The translations under genes were made by a program, and so were the position numbers. Below, one piece after another: positions 1 to 8,178 of a DNA stretch of 35,637 bases. The notes beneath the pieces are model-generated. The model saw nothing but the letters and a program-made list of their open reading frames with translations, was not told the origin of the DNA and did not search any database. This stretch comes from Verrucomicrobiota bacterium (GTDB taxonomy: Bacteria > Verrucomicrobiota > Verrucomicrobiia > Verrucomicrobiales > Verrucomicrobiaceae), in contig JAEYYS010000440.1 in the NCBI GenBank assembly GCA_023428335.1, positions 1-35,637 of the forward strand, in the 5' to 3' direction. Position 1 is the stretch's first letter; every line of letters begins with the position of its first letter.

Positions 1-276
1 GGGCATGAGCGACACCACGCTGGCCACCTCCATGCGCTGCTCATCGAGCGACTGGCTCAGCTCGCGCAACTGCTCGGCATGAAGGGTCTCGTAATGCCGG
101 CGCAGGCTGGCGGCGCTGAAGCAGGGCTGCAGCGCGCCGTAGTCAAAGGGCAGCGGTTCCAAGCGCAGCGGCACACCCTGACGGGGCGGCGGCGTCTTCG
201 CTCCGGCCGCAGTCGCGGCGAGACAGGCGACCGCAGACGCCAGGAAGCCGCGACGGGAAACAGTCGAAGGATTCAT
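1..276 (-). CDS. Tat-exported Fe/Mn superoxide dismutase-like protein (3' end outside window)
   Basis: Only the first 92 codons are in the window; the gene runs off the left edge. The protein starts with a twin-arginine-type signal (Ser-Arg-Arg-Gly-Phe-Leu near residue 7, then an Ala-rich hydrophobic stretch), so export of a folded protein is likely. After the signal, LEPLPFDYGALQP followed by RRHYETLHAEQL resembles the start of Fe/Mn superoxide dismutases, where the first His of the H-x4-H helix is a metal ligand. The usual gateway Tyr eight residues after that His appears to be Gln here, so activity is uncertain. ATG at 274-276 lies 40 nt after the permease gene on the same strand, so the two may be co-transcribed. 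Family assignment rests on the N-terminal part only. Confidence 0.6.
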   Translation of the reverse strand, partial: MNPSTVSRRGFLASAVACLAATAAGAKTPPPRQGVPLRLEPLPFDYGALQPCFSAASLRRHYETLHAEQLRELSQSLDEQRMEVASVVSLMP

Positions 277-316
277 CAATTTCGCAGTCTACCCAATTCT
301 GCGTTTTTTCTGCAAG

Positions 317-1639
317 TCAGGAATGGGATTTTGTGGCAGCCGCCGGCGGCGACAGCCAGAACACGATCAACCCCGAGGCGAGGGTCGCCAAACCGGCCAG
401 GGATTCCAGCGGGCGCTGGAACAGGACGTAGGCCAGCATCCACAGGCTGATGCCGAGGAAGAGCAGCGGCGTGATGGGGTACCCCCAGCAGCGCACCGGT
501 CGCGGCATGTCGGGCCGGGTGCGGCGCAGGATCATCATGCCGAGCACGGTGAGGAAGGAACACAGCTGCAGGCTGAACTGCACGTAGGTGAGCACGTTCT
601 CAAAGGTCGCCGTGAGCAGCAGGACGGCGACCAGCACGGTCTGCAGCAGCAGCGCGCGGCGGGGTATGCCGTGGCGGTCACAGCGGGCCAGCGGCGCCAG
701 CAGACGCACGTCCTGCCCCATGGTCATCGTCACGCGCGGCCCCACCCAGGTCATGGCACTCAGGCTCGACACCAGCCCCAGGCAGATCAGGCCGCTCATC
801 AGGCTGCCGCCGCTCGCTCCGAAGAGTTGCGCCGCGACGACGTGCCCGACTTCCACGCGTCCTTGCAGTTCCTCCATCGGCGCCGCGAACAGAAACACCG
901 CGTTGAGCGCCAAGTACAGGCCGGTGACCAGCAGGGTGCCGATCGCCACCGACAGCGGCACGTTGCGTTGGGGGTCGCGCACCTCGCCGACGATGTAGGT
1001 CGTGGCATTCCAGCCGGCGTAGGCATACATCACGTACACGAGGCTGACCGCAAACGGCGTGCTCGTCACCAGGTCGAGATCGCCGGTCGCCGGTGTGAAA
1101 CGCACGCCGTGGCCCTGGCCCAACAGCATTCCCGCGCCGATGAAAAACAGGATGAGGGCCACCTTCAACCATGTGGCGGCATTCTGGAAGCGTTCGGCCG
1201 CGCGCAGGCCGGAGGCATGGATGAGCGCCACGGCGATCACGGCAGCCAGCGACAGCACCGTGGCAGGCACCTGCGGGAAGACGCTGTTGAAGTACCGACC
1301 GAAGGCCATCGCGGCCAGGGCGATCGGCGCGGCAAAACCCGCCGTGGCCGACAGCCAGCCGGCCATGAAACCCACCGCCGGATGCAGGGTGCGCGAGAGG
1401 AAATGGTACTCTCCACCGGAGCGCGGCAGCGCGGCAGCGAGTTCGCCATAGGCCAGTGCCCCGCAAAACGCGCAGAGGCCACCCACCCCCCAGAGCAGCA
1501 GCAGGACAAAGCCCGAAGGCAGGTCGCCGACCTGGAACCCGAGGCTGGTGAACACCCCCGTACCCACCATGTTGGCCACCACCACCGCCACCGCCGTCGG
1601 CAGGGCGATGCCGGGTCCGGCGGAGGGGGAGCGACTCAC
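317..1639 (-). CDS. APC-superfamily amino acid permease
   Basis: A 440-residue inner-membrane protein made almost entirely of hydrophobic segments, about twelve by eye, the usual size for the amino acid-polyamine-organocation family. The N-terminal NMVGTGVF segment is the family's unwound TM1 substrate-binding motif, and YAYAGWN near the middle corresponds to the conserved TM6 motif. It probably takes up or exchanges amino acids by cation symport or antiport; the substrate cannot be read from sequence. The SOD-like gene follows 40 nt downstream on the same strand, and the Smr gene diverges on the other side. No truncation is seen. Confidence 0.85.
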   Translation of the reverse strand: MSRSPSAGPGIALPTAVAVVVANMVGTGVFTSLGFQVGDLPSGFVLLLLWGVGGLCAFCGALAYGELAAALPRSGGEYHFLSRTLHPAVGFMAGWLSATAGFAAPIALAAMAFGRYFNSVFPQVPATVLSLAAVIAVALIHASGLRAAERFQNAATWLKVALILFFIGAGMLLGQGHGVRFTPATGDLDLVTSTPFAVSLVYVMYAYAGWNATTYIVGEVRDPQRNVPLSVAIGTLLVTGLYLALNAVFLFAAPMEELQGRVEVGHVVAAQLFGASGGSLMSGLICLGLVSSLSAMTWVGPRVTMTMGQDVRLLAPLARCDRHGIPRRALLLQTVLVAVLLLTATFENVLTYVQFSLQLCSFLTVLGMMILRRTRPDMPRPVRCWGYPITPLLFLGISLWMLAYVLFQRPLESLAGLATLASGLIVFWLSPPAAATKSHS

Positions 1640-1709
1640 CCGCGCAGGATTTGCCCGATTTCCACCGAGTCAAGGTCGCCGGACCACGGATTTGCGTGCA
1701 GGCTGGCGC

Positions 1710-2012
1710 ATGGACGACGAACCCGTGCCGCTGCCGATCACGAATGAGCTCGACCTGCATGCCTTCCGGCCGAACGAGGTCGGCAGCCTGCTTGAGGAGT
1801 ACTTTCGCGAATGCCGCCGGCTCGGCATCCAGGAGGTGCGCGTCGTTCACGGCAAGGGCACGGGCGCCCTGCGCCAGGGCGTGCACGCCCGGCTGGCCCA
1901 GCTTGAGGACGTCGCTGACTGGGCCTGGCCGGCCGGAGCGCTGTCCGGCGGCTGGGGCGCCACCTGGGTGCGGTTGAAAGACGGCAGGGAAAATGACGGA
2001 GCGACGGAATAA
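1710..2012 (+). CDS. Small Smr-domain protein
   Basis: About 100 residues, nearly all one Smr (small MutS-related) domain: ELDLHAF near residue 10 and HGKGTGALR near residue 50 are the two signature motifs. Stand-alone Smr proteins are DNA or RNA nicking endonucleases, or act in ribosome-collision rescue; which role applies is unclear. I use the ATG at 1710, because longer in-frame starts run into the divergent permease gene and add low-complexity residues. The C-terminal tail ends soon after a WVRLK strand, as in other single-domain Smr proteins. It is followed 33 nt later by the peroxiredoxin gene on the same strand. Confidence 0.8.
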   Translation: MDDEPVPLPITNELDLHAFRPNEVGSLLEEYFRECRRLGIQEVRVVHGKGTGALRQGVHARLAQLEDVADWAWPAGALSGGWGATWVRLKDGRENDGATE

Positions 2013-2045
2013 AGTGCAGCCCGGCACGTTTCATGGAAACACGCC

Positions 2046-2561
2046 ATGAAACTCGCCAGCCTCTTCGCCTCCCTCCTCCTCGCCGTCAGCCTGCACGCCG
2101 GCCAGGGCGAAAAAGTCAGCCTGCCCGCGCCCGACGTCGCCGGTCCGAATCAGGACGGCAAGCTGGTGAAATTCAGCGAAGTTTACGCCAAGGGACCGAC
2201 CGTCGTGTTCTTCTATCCCAAGGCCAACACCCCCGGCTGCACCAAGCAGGCCTGCTCGCTGCGCGATGCCTTTGCCGATCTCAGCAAGCAGGGCGTCCAG
2301 GTGCTCGGTGTCTCCTTCGACAAGCCGGACGCCCAGAAGAAGTTCCGCGACGATTTCACCCTTCCCTACGACCTCATCGCCGATCCCGAAGGCAAGATCG
2401 TCGATGCCTTCGGCGTCAAGCGCATGGAGCGCGGCACGATGACCCTCGCCGCCCGCCAGGCCTTCCTGGTCAAGGACGGCAAGATCGTCTGGAAGGACGT
2501 GCAGGCCTCGACCGACCAGCAGGCCGCCGACATCAAGCGCGTGCTCGCTGAGGCGAAGTGA
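2046..2561 (+). CDS. Exported thioredoxin-fold peroxiredoxin, PrxQ/Bcp type
   Basis: A 171-residue protein with a clear N-terminal signal peptide (MKLASLFASLLLAVSLHA) followed by a complete AhpC/TSA domain. The peroxidatic Cys is C65 in TPGCTKQAC and the resolving Cys is C70, five residues later, the arrangement of atypical 2-Cys PrxQ/Bcp enzymes. It should reduce H2O2 and organic peroxides in the cell envelope. The signal peptide is notable because most Bcp proteins are cytoplasmic. It may work alongside the exported SOD-like protein nearby. It is convergent with the next gene, with only 7 nt between stops. Confidence 0.9.
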   Translation: MKLASLFASLLLAVSLHAGQGEKVSLPAPDVAGPNQDGKLVKFSEVYAKGPTVVFFYPKANTPGCTKQACSLRDAFADLSKQGVQVLGVSFDKPDAQKKFRDDFTLPYDLIADPEGKIVDAFGVKRMERGTMTLAARQAFLVKDGKIVWKDVQASTDQQAADIKRVLAEAK

Positions 2562-2568
2562 GGCCGCT

Positions 2569-3408
2569 TCAGGCCACCGGCCGGCTGCGCTTCTTGCGCA
2601 GCCACTGGCCGAGGCCAATCACCAGACCCACCACGCCCCCAACGAGGGCGGAGCTGGCAACACTGCCAAAGTCGAACCCGTCCAACACCGAACCCGGCAC
2701 ACGGGGGTTGGTCGCCATGGCAGCGTCTTTCCAGGCTCGCGCCGCCGTCTCGACCCACTGGCGATCCGCCTCACTGGCGTAGTTGGAGTACGCATAAAAA
2801 TTCACCAGCCGCCCCTGCAGTGGCGCCACCACCGCGGCACACACCTGCCTATCGCGACCCTGCGGAGTCTGCACGTTCATGGCCAGGGTGAAACCCAGAG
2901 CCGTGTCCGTTTCCTCGAAAAAGCCGAGCATCGCCGTGTCGCTCACTGAGAGATCCAGTTCCACCCCCTGCTGCTTGGCCAAGGTCGTCTTGCCCGAGGC
3001 GATCAACTTCTGCGTCTCCTCGTCCAGCTTCGCGCGCAACCCTTCCAATTCCTGCTTCAATGCTTCCCTCGCCCCGCGGAAGGCGCGCTCGCTGATCTCC
3101 TTCTCCTCAAACTGTTTCGTCGACTGCAGGGCAAAGTGACGGTCGGCATCGTCAATCTCGCCGGCGCGCAGCTTGGCGACGAATTCCGGACGGGCAAAAG
3201 CCACCAACCGGCGATTGGACGGCGGCAGCATTGCCTCGCAGACCTCGTCATAGAGTGGCAGGACGCGGTCGGCCCGCTCAAAGCCCTCGGGTGCCGGGAT
3301 CTGCAGCGAGCGACCACCGACCTCCACCAGCGCCGGTTCCGCGGCCGGCAAGGCCGTGGCGATCCAAAGTCCTAGGGTGAGGATGCAGGACACGAAAAGA
3401 AATTTCAT
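2569..3408 (-). CDS. Unknown exported protein with C-terminal membrane anchor
   Basis: 279 residues, no family recognised. Visible parts: a signal peptide (hydrophobic residues 2-22, ending LPAAEP), a soluble domain with a Lys/Glu-rich helical stretch (about residues 115-160) that could form a coiled coil, a Ser/Thr and aromatic central region, and a Gly/Val-rich transmembrane segment near residues 253-268 followed by a positive KKRSR tail. The topology suggests a soluble domain outside the cytoplasmic membrane tethered at its C terminus. It lies just downstream of rnpB on the same strand. No function is proposed. Confidence 0.7.
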   Translation of the reverse strand: MKFLFVSCILTLGLWIATALPAAEPALVEVGGRSLQIPAPEGFERADRVLPLYDEVCEAMLPPSNRRLVAFARPEFVAKLRAGEIDDADRHFALQSTKQFEEKEISERAFRGAREALKQELEGLRAKLDEETQKLIASGKTTLAKQQGVELDLSVSDTAMLGFFEETDTALGFTLAMNVQTPQGRDRQVCAAVVAPLQGRLVNFYAYSNYASEADRQWVETAARAWKDAAMATNPRVPGSVLDGFDFGSVASSALVGGVVGLVIGLGQWLRKKRSRPVA

Positions 3409-3543
3409 GCGGTCATCCTTCGGGGGGCAGGCCGTTGGGTCAAGACCCGGTTTCCCCTTCCTCGCGCCAGCGCCTTGGACAGCGCGCCGCCCTGCTGCCG
3501 CTCCTCCGCGCCGCCGCCGCCTCTCAGGAAAGAAAAGAAAAAA

Positions 3544-3985
3544 GTGGGTCGGCCTTCATAAGCCGGATTTTGTGCCTTCGGCCTCGCGGCCTCCGGTGGG
3601 ATCATTTATCTGAACGACACCTTGCGGTGCCGACCCCCGCTCGCGCGGGATGCGACTAGTACCCGGAGTCACCACCCACTGCTTGCGCGGCGGGCTTGCG
3701 GCCAGGCGGGCCATTCTCCTGTTCTGTCTTGCACCGCATGGGGTTTGTCGTGCCTCCTTCCTTGCGGTCGGAGCGGTGGGCTCTTACCCCGCCGTTTCAC
3801 CCTTACCCACCTTCGCTCAAAGAGCGCCGGCGGGCGGTTTGTTTTCTGTGACACTGTCCGTGACGCCGGATTGCTCCGTCGCCCCCACGCTTGCGCGCGG
3901 CATGCTGCCTTGCGGTGTCCGGACTTTCCTCCCGTCCGCGTTCCGCCGAAGCAGAACCGACGGGCGATCCCTCCGGCCGACCCAA
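3544..3985 (-). ncRNA. rnpB: RNase P RNA (type A)
   Basis: The minus strand carries the conserved cores of bacterial RNase P RNA. GGAGGAAAGTCCGGAC lies at about 3917-3933. GGTAAGGGTGAAACGG, then GGTAAGAGC, lie at about 3783-3807. CCGGCTTAT lies at 3558-3566 near the 3' end. The ends pair perfectly over 10 bp (TGGGTCGGCC against GGCCGACCCA; plus-strand 3975-3984 and 3545-3554), forming helix P1 and fixing both ends. A run of six T residues on the minus strand follows at 3538-3543 and probably ends transcription. This is the catalytic RNA that matures tRNA 5' ends. At about 440 nt it is somewhat longer than typical type A RNAs. Confidence 0.93.
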
Positions 3986-4036
3986 TTTCAACCTACACCC
4001 ACCCCCCGGCTCCGCCAAGGGGATTTACAATCACCC

Positions 4037-4074
4037 TCTGAAATCTGACATTTGCGATCCGGGATCTGCAATGG
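4037..4074. repeat. Dispersed AATCTGA-type intergenic repeat fragment
   Basis: The sequence TCTGAAATCTGACATTTGC, then GATCCGGGATCTGCAA, has the same word style (AAATCTGA, TTTG) as the inverted repeat at 25294-25410. The second half forms an imperfect hairpin (TTGCGATCC against GGATCTGCAA). It sits between rnpB and the next gene in otherwise GC-rich DNA, so it looks like one copy of a short intergenic repeat family. Confidence 0.45.
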
Positions 4075-4105
4075 CTCCCGCTTCCCCACGTACCCTTCCC
4101 CGCCC

Positions 4106-4678
4106 ATGATCGGCGTTTACGACTTCTGCGGCCACTACGAGTGGACCTTCGACTGGCTGGAACGCCTCGGCGGTCCCGGGCTGCTGCGCCGCTACTGGCG
4201 CGAGGCGATCGGGGGCGATTCCCAGCAGCACGCGGCCGCCCTCATCACCGCCCGCGGCTTCGACGGCATGGAACAGTACTGGGGCCACACCCTCGGCGAG
4301 GAGGGTGGCGAATGGACCGTGACGCGCCGGCCCGACCTCTTCCGCATCGACATGCACGACTGCCCCTCGAAGGGTTTTCTGCTGCGCAACGGCCTGCACC
4401 AGCACGCCGATTACTGCGACCACTGCCTGGGCTGGATCGGGCCGCTGCTGCAGCAGGCGGGCTTCACGATCGATCACCAGCACAACCACCAAGGCCAGTG
4501 CTGGTGGCAGATGCACCGGACCGGCGATGCCAGCCCGCCCGAACCGCCGGGCGCGGTCGCCGGCGCCAACGATGTCCGCCTGCGGCCCGACTGGCCCGGC
4601 GGCCCCCTCGACTCCTATGCGCGTGCCAACGATCCTGACGACAAGCTGCCTCATGCTGACGACACCCCTGCCGGCTGA
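4106..4678 (+). CDS. Unknown Cys/His-rich protein upstream of Kelch gene
   Basis: 190 residues from the ATG at 4106; the longer in-frame start runs into repeat sequence. No signal peptide. The central part is rich in Cys, His and Trp, including HDCPSKG, HADYCDHC and GQCWWQM, which could bind a metal or hold a catalytic Cys. The pattern (Cys, then Cys-x2-Cys, Asp, then Gly-x-Cys-x-Trp) is faintly like the L-2-amino-thiazoline-4-carboxylate hydrolase family, but I would not assign that. The last 26 nt overlap the start of the Kelch gene, so the two are probably translationally coupled and functionally linked. Confidence 0.7.
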   Translation: MIGVYDFCGHYEWTFDWLERLGGPGLLRRYWREAIGGDSQQHAAALITARGFDGMEQYWGHTLGEEGGEWTVTRRPDLFRIDMHDCPSKGFLLRNGLHQHADYCDHCLGWIGPLLQQAGFTIDHQHNHQGQCWWQMHRTGDASPPEPPGAVAGANDVRLRPDWPGGPLDSYARANDPDDKLPHADDTPAG

Positions 4679-5588
4679 ATCCTGGGAAACCCTGCCGCCT
4701 CTGCCCGAAGCCAACGGCGGCTTTGCCTGCGCGGTCGTGGGCGACCGTCTCGTCCTCGCCGGCGGCACGAACTGGGTGAACGAGGAAAAACGCTGGCTCG
4801 ACAGCGTCCGCATTTTCGATCCCGCCACCCGCAGTTGGTCGCAGGGCGAGCGACTCCCCTTCGCCGCCGCCTACGGCATTGCCGGTGGCGCCGACGGCAC
4901 CCTCTGGCTGGCCGGCGGTTCCAACGGCCAGGGCGCGCACGACGCCCTGCTGCGCGTGAGTGCCGACAGCGCCGCCCCGCGAACGGTCGCCCTGCCCGCC
5001 GGCACCGGCGCCGTACTCGCCGCCGGCGGTGTGCATGAAGGCACCCTCCTCCTCGCTGGCGGCGTGCCCGATCCCGCCCAGCTCACCGGGGCCCACACGC
5101 GCGTGCAGCGCCTGCGCCTGGGCGATGGCCGCGTCGACCGCCTGCCCGACTTGCCCGGCCCCGGCCGTTTCACCGCCGCCGGCGCGGTCGCCGCGAACCA
5201 ACTGTTGGTTTTTGGCGGCGCCGAATGGACCGAAGGCACCGTGCGCAATCGCGACGATGCCTACGCCCTCGATCTGCGGAACCCGCGCGCCTGGCGCAGG
5301 CTGCAGCCCCTGCCCGCCGCGGTGCGCGGCCTAACCGCGGTCGCCCTCGACGACCGCCACCTTTATCTGGCCGGCGGCTACCGCACCGACGCCTTCACCG
5401 CTGAAGCCTGGATCTACGACCTCGAGAGCGATCGCTACACGCCGGCGCCAGCCCTGCCCTTCGCGGCAATGACGACGCTGGTCCGCTGCGGCGACTTCCT
5501 CTACTGCCTCGGTGGCGAGGACCGTCAGCGCGCGCGCAGCAATGCCTGTTATCGCATCCCGATCCAGGCCCTGCTGCCGGTTCGCTAA
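4653..5588 (+). CDS. Kelch-repeat beta-propeller protein (NanM-like)
   Basis: 311 residues containing about six Kelch blades, each with a Gly-Gly (LAGGTN, IAGGAD, LAGGSN, LLAGGV, VFGGAE, LAGGYR, CLGGED) and a following aromatic or WxP motif such as SWETLPPLP and TWRRLQPLP-type strands. Six-bladed Kelch proteins of this size in bacteria include N-acetylneuraminate epimerase (NanM) and the related cyclically permuted mutarotases, so sugar mutarotation or binding is plausible but not proven. No signal peptide is evident from the ATG at 4653. It overlaps the upstream Cys/His-rich gene by 26 nt, suggesting an operon of two. Confidence 0.8.
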   Translation: MLTTPLPAESWETLPPLPEANGGFACAVVGDRLVLAGGTNWVNEEKRWLDSVRIFDPATRSWSQGERLPFAAAYGIAGGADGTLWLAGGSNGQGAHDALLRVSADSAAPRTVALPAGTGAVLAAGGVHEGTLLLAGGVPDPAQLTGAHTRVQRLRLGDGRVDRLPDLPGPGRFTAAGAVAANQLLVFGGAEWTEGTVRNRDDAYALDLRNPRAWRRLQPLPAAVRGLTAVALDDRHLYLAGGYRTDAFTAEAWIYDLESDRYTPAPALPFAAMTTLVRCGDFLYCLGGEDRQRARSNACYRIPIQALLPVR

Positions 5589-5637
5589 GCCAACTCGGGC
5601 AGCGGTCGGTCCGCATCACGGGAAGACCGCAGAGGCT

Positions 5638-6951
5638 TCAGGCCTTGGCCTTCTTCTTCGCCATCGGCCTCACAAAAGGCGCGAATCTCGATTCCAGCGG
5701 CTTCGGCACCACGCACTGGATTTCGGCGACCCCGCTTTCGTAGTCTTCCGACAGCACCTTGCCCTCCTGATGGGCGAGCGCGACGATGTCCATGCGCTCC
5801 AGCGGCACACGCAGGTCGAGGCGCACGACGCGGTCGATGAGCATGTCGTGCAGGCGGTGCAGCAGGTCGTCCATGCCCTGGCCGGTGCGCACGGAGAGAA
5901 ACAGCCCGTCCGGAAACTGCCGGCGCAGCTCCATCTGGCGACCGCTGTCGATGAGGTCGGCCTTGTTGAGGACCAGCAGCACGCGCTTGTCGCCCGCCCC
6001 CAGCTCGGACAGCACCTTCGTGGTCGTTTGGTAATGCTCGAGCGCCTGTGGCGAGGCGGCATCGACGACATGGATCAGGAAATCGGCGAGCACCGCCTCT
6101 TCCAGCGTCGCGCGGAAACTCTGCACGAGGTCGTGCGGAAGGTTGCGGATGAAACCGACGGTGTCGGTCACCAGCAGCGCCTGGCCATCGGGCAGTTCCA
6201 GCCGGCGCGTCGTGGTGTCGAGCGTGGCAAACAGCTTGTCCTCGGCGAGCACGCTCGCCTGGGTCAGGCGGTTGAGCAGGGAGGATTTGCCGGCGTTCGT
6301 GTAGCCGACAATGGCCGCGTTCGGCACCGGCACCCGGCTGCGCTCCTTGCGCATCGTGTCGCGCTGCTTTTTGACCTCCTCAAGCTCGGCCTTGAGCTTG
6401 TCGAGCCGCTTGTAGGTGAGCCGGCGGTCGACCTCGAGCTGGGTCTCGCCCTCGCCGCGCGCCGCCCCGCCGCCGGCCCCGCCACCGCTGCCGCCCTGGC
6501 GGTCCAAGTGACCCCACATGCGGGTCAGACGCGGGATCGAGTATTCCAAGCGGGCCAGCTCCACCTGCAGCCGCGCCTCGCGGGTCTGGGCGCGCATGTG
6601 GAAGATGTCGAGGATGACCTCATGGCGATCGATCACCGCGATGCCGCCTTCCTGTTCCCAGGCGCGCTGCTGCGCCGGGCTCAGCTCGTTGTCAAAGATG
6701 ATGCAGTCGCAGCCGAGCAGCTTGGCGCGCTCCATGAGCTCCTGCGCCTTGCCCTTGCCGATCAGGTGGCGGGCCGTGTGCTCACGCGCATAGACCAGCT
6801 CCGCGGCGGTGATGCCGATGCCGAGCGTCTCCACGAGTTCCTTCAACTCATCGAGCAGGACCCCGGCCTCGGCCATCTGGCGGCGGTCAAAGCAGGCGCC
6901 AATCAGGAAGGCGCGCTCGACGACCTGGGGCTTCTCACGGATGTCAAACAT
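5638..6951 (-). CDS. hflX: Ribosome-splitting GTPase HflX
   Basis: 437 residues, full length for HflX. The N-terminal HflX domain (about residues 10-200) includes IDRHEVILDIFHMRAQTREA, the Gly-rich linker GGSGGGAGGG and a helical arm. The GTPase domain carries G1 GYTNAGKSS (216-224), G3 DTVGF and G4 NKAD, and a short C-terminal domain follows. HflX binds the ribosomal E site and splits stalled or stressed ribosomes using GTP. It diverges from the lipoprotein gene, with starts very close together. The C-terminal KKKAKA tail is basic. Confidence 0.96.
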   Translation of the reverse strand: MFDIREKPQVVERAFLIGACFDRRQMAEAGVLLDELKELVETLGIGITAAELVYAREHTARHLIGKGKAQELMERAKLLGCDCIIFDNELSPAQQRAWEQEGGIAVIDRHEVILDIFHMRAQTREARLQVELARLEYSIPRLTRMWGHLDRQGGSGGGAGGGAARGEGETQLEVDRRLTYKRLDKLKAELEEVKKQRDTMRKERSRVPVPNAAIVGYTNAGKSSLLNRLTQASVLAEDKLFATLDTTTRRLELPDGQALLVTDTVGFIRNLPHDLVQSFRATLEEAVLADFLIHVVDAASPQALEHYQTTTKVLSELGAGDKRVLLVLNKADLIDSGRQMELRRQFPDGLFLSVRTGQGMDDLLHRLHDMLIDRVVRLDLRVPLERMDIVALAHQEGKVLSEDYESGVAEIQCVVPKPLESRFAPFVRPMAKKKAKA

Positions 6952-7028
6952 GGATCACCATGCACCCGCCCGACCCGCTTGCCAAGCGCCGCAGTTGCCG
7001 AAGCCGCCAAACCATGGCATCAGAGGCC

Positions 7029-7535
7029 ATGCTGCGTCTCCTGCTCCTGCCCGTCCTGCTCCTCGCCCTGGTCGCCTGCGGCCCCGTCGACCGCGAGGGC
7101 ACGCGCCTGGACAGCTACGAGACCGACGCCAGCGAGCAGCTCATCCGCGCCCTGCTGCGTGATCTGCCCGACCCGAACCCGGGCGTGCCCAAGAGCTATT
7201 CGATCGCCCTCGGCGAGATCGTGCCCAAGCGCGATTTCACCCCCGCCAGCGTGCCCTTCCTGCGCCGTTTCGACGACCTGAAGCTGCGCATGATCAGCGC
7301 CGCCGTGCTCACCACCACCCCGCCCGACCAGACCATCATCGACCCCGAGCAACGCATCGCCGTCTACATTCTGCAGATCCGCCTCATGCGCCAGACCGGC
7401 CCCGGCGTCTGGGACTACGAAGCCGGCTGGTCCTACAAGCAGCACTTCCAGCGCCGCCAATGGACCGTCCGCGAAACGAACGGTCAGTTCACCGTCGAAA
7501 CCGGCAAGGTGCTCGATGGCAATTGGCAGGAGTGA
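7029..7535 (+). CDS. Unknown lipoprotein
   Basis: About 168 residues from the ATG at 7029 (7014 is an alternative). The N terminus is a type II signal peptide: MLRLLLLPVLLLALVAC with the lipobox LVAC, so the protein is predicted to be lipidated at that Cys. The mature part is mixed alpha/beta with several strand-like segments (AVYILQIRLM, WDYEAGWSYKQHF, QWTVRETNGQFTVE) that recall small envelope-assembly lipoproteins, but I recognise no family. A hairpin at 7540-7558 follows the stop closely. It is divergent from hflX. Confidence 0.75.
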   Translation: MLRLLLLPVLLLALVACGPVDREGTRLDSYETDASEQLIRALLRDLPDPNPGVPKSYSIALGEIVPKRDFTPASVPFLRRFDDLKLRMISAAVLTTTPPDQTIIDPEQRIAVYILQIRLMRQTGPGVWDYEAGWSYKQHFQRRQWTVRETNGQFTVETGKVLDGNWQE

Positions 7536-7539
7536 GGGG

Positions 7540-7558
7540 GGAAACGCCTAGCGTTTCC
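7540..7558 (+). terminator. Hairpin after lipoprotein gene
   Basis: An 8-bp perfect stem (GGAAACGC against GCGTTTCC) with a 3-nt loop starts 4 nt after the lipoprotein stop. There is no clear T tract, so it may be a weak terminator or an mRNA 3' end stabiliser. Confidence 0.35.
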
Positions 7559-7641
7559 AGGTTCTCCTGAGAGTCTTTCATGGGACACATCCGTGTCATG
7601 GTCGAATCATAGGGGTTAGTGCACATCACCACCCACAGACT

Positions 7642-7667
7642 CCGACACGGGGCGGGTGTCGGCTTTT
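7642..7667 (+). terminator. Candidate intrinsic terminator
   Basis: A stem of 7 bp (CCGACAC against GTGTCGG) with a GC-rich loop is followed by CTTTT. It lies between the lipoprotein gene and the convergent small gene, and could end transcription of the former. The T tract is short. Confidence 0.4.
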
Positions 7668-7683
7668 CATGTGCCATTTGTTG

Positions 7684-8022
7684 TTAGGTGACTTCTCGAC
7701 TATCGCCTTTCTTCCACCATGACAATGTGCGATTATGGTCCTCTCTGAGACGACTCGCGAATTCCTTCACGCTCTTTGCAACAACGAGAGCCGATCGCTT
7801 CGTGTGCTCCCAGTATCGAACGCTGCCGTCGCTGTGACGCAGAAAGAAATTGCCGTTTACATCTGCGCCGATGATACTCGCTTCCTTGCCGCGCCACCAC
7901 TCAGCAACTAAGGGTGGACTCCAAGGGATGATGCAAACGACATGAATTTCACGGCCCTCAAACTCGAAGATGGGCCTCACTCCGATCATTCTTGCTGCCT
8001 TTTCAAGGTGGCTGTTGATCAT
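7684..8022 (-). CDS. Small unknown protein, SMI1/SUKH-like C-terminal pattern
   Basis: About 112 residues from the ATG at 8022; an internal ATG at 7989 has a better spaced purine-rich stretch (AAAAGG) and may be the true start, while an upstream start at 8109 lacks support. The sequence has the order hydrophobic strands (FEFEGREIHVVCIIPW), GADVNGNFFLRHSDGSVRYWEH and VAKSVKEFASRL. A polar D/G-rich turn followed by a W-x-H strand and a helix ending in EFxxRL is reminiscent of SMI1/KNR4 (SUKH) immunity proteins, but the N-terminal half is not convincing. The gene is lower in GC than its neighbours and stands alone, as expected for acquired DNA. Confidence 0.5.
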   Translation of the reverse strand: MINSHLEKAARMIGVRPIFEFEGREIHVVCIIPWSPPLVAEWWRGKEASIIGADVNGNFFLRHSDGSVRYWEHTKRSALVVAKSVKEFASRLREDHNRTLSWWKKGDSREVT

Positions 8023-8178
8023 GCCGGTTGTTGCGTTAGAAGTCTGGCACGGCGTGCACAATGCATCCAAAGCGAAGCAAGGTTGTGGTGCTGGCCGCCG
8101 ATGCCGCACTGTCTGGTTCAGTTCTTGCTGGGTCGTGACGCTTTAACCGGATCGGAAATGTCAATGGCGTCGAAAAAA

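Noticed and set aside
323..1747. Plus-strand open frame opposite the permease
   Set aside because: Composition is Gln/His/Arg-rich antisense of a membrane protein; the permease has TM motifs and proper length.
7670..8040. Possible integron gene cassette: the small gene ends within ACCTAAC, which fits the attC consensus RYYYAAC
   Set aside because: No matching GTTRRRY partner lies at a suitable distance on either side, and there is no integrase or second cassette in the window.
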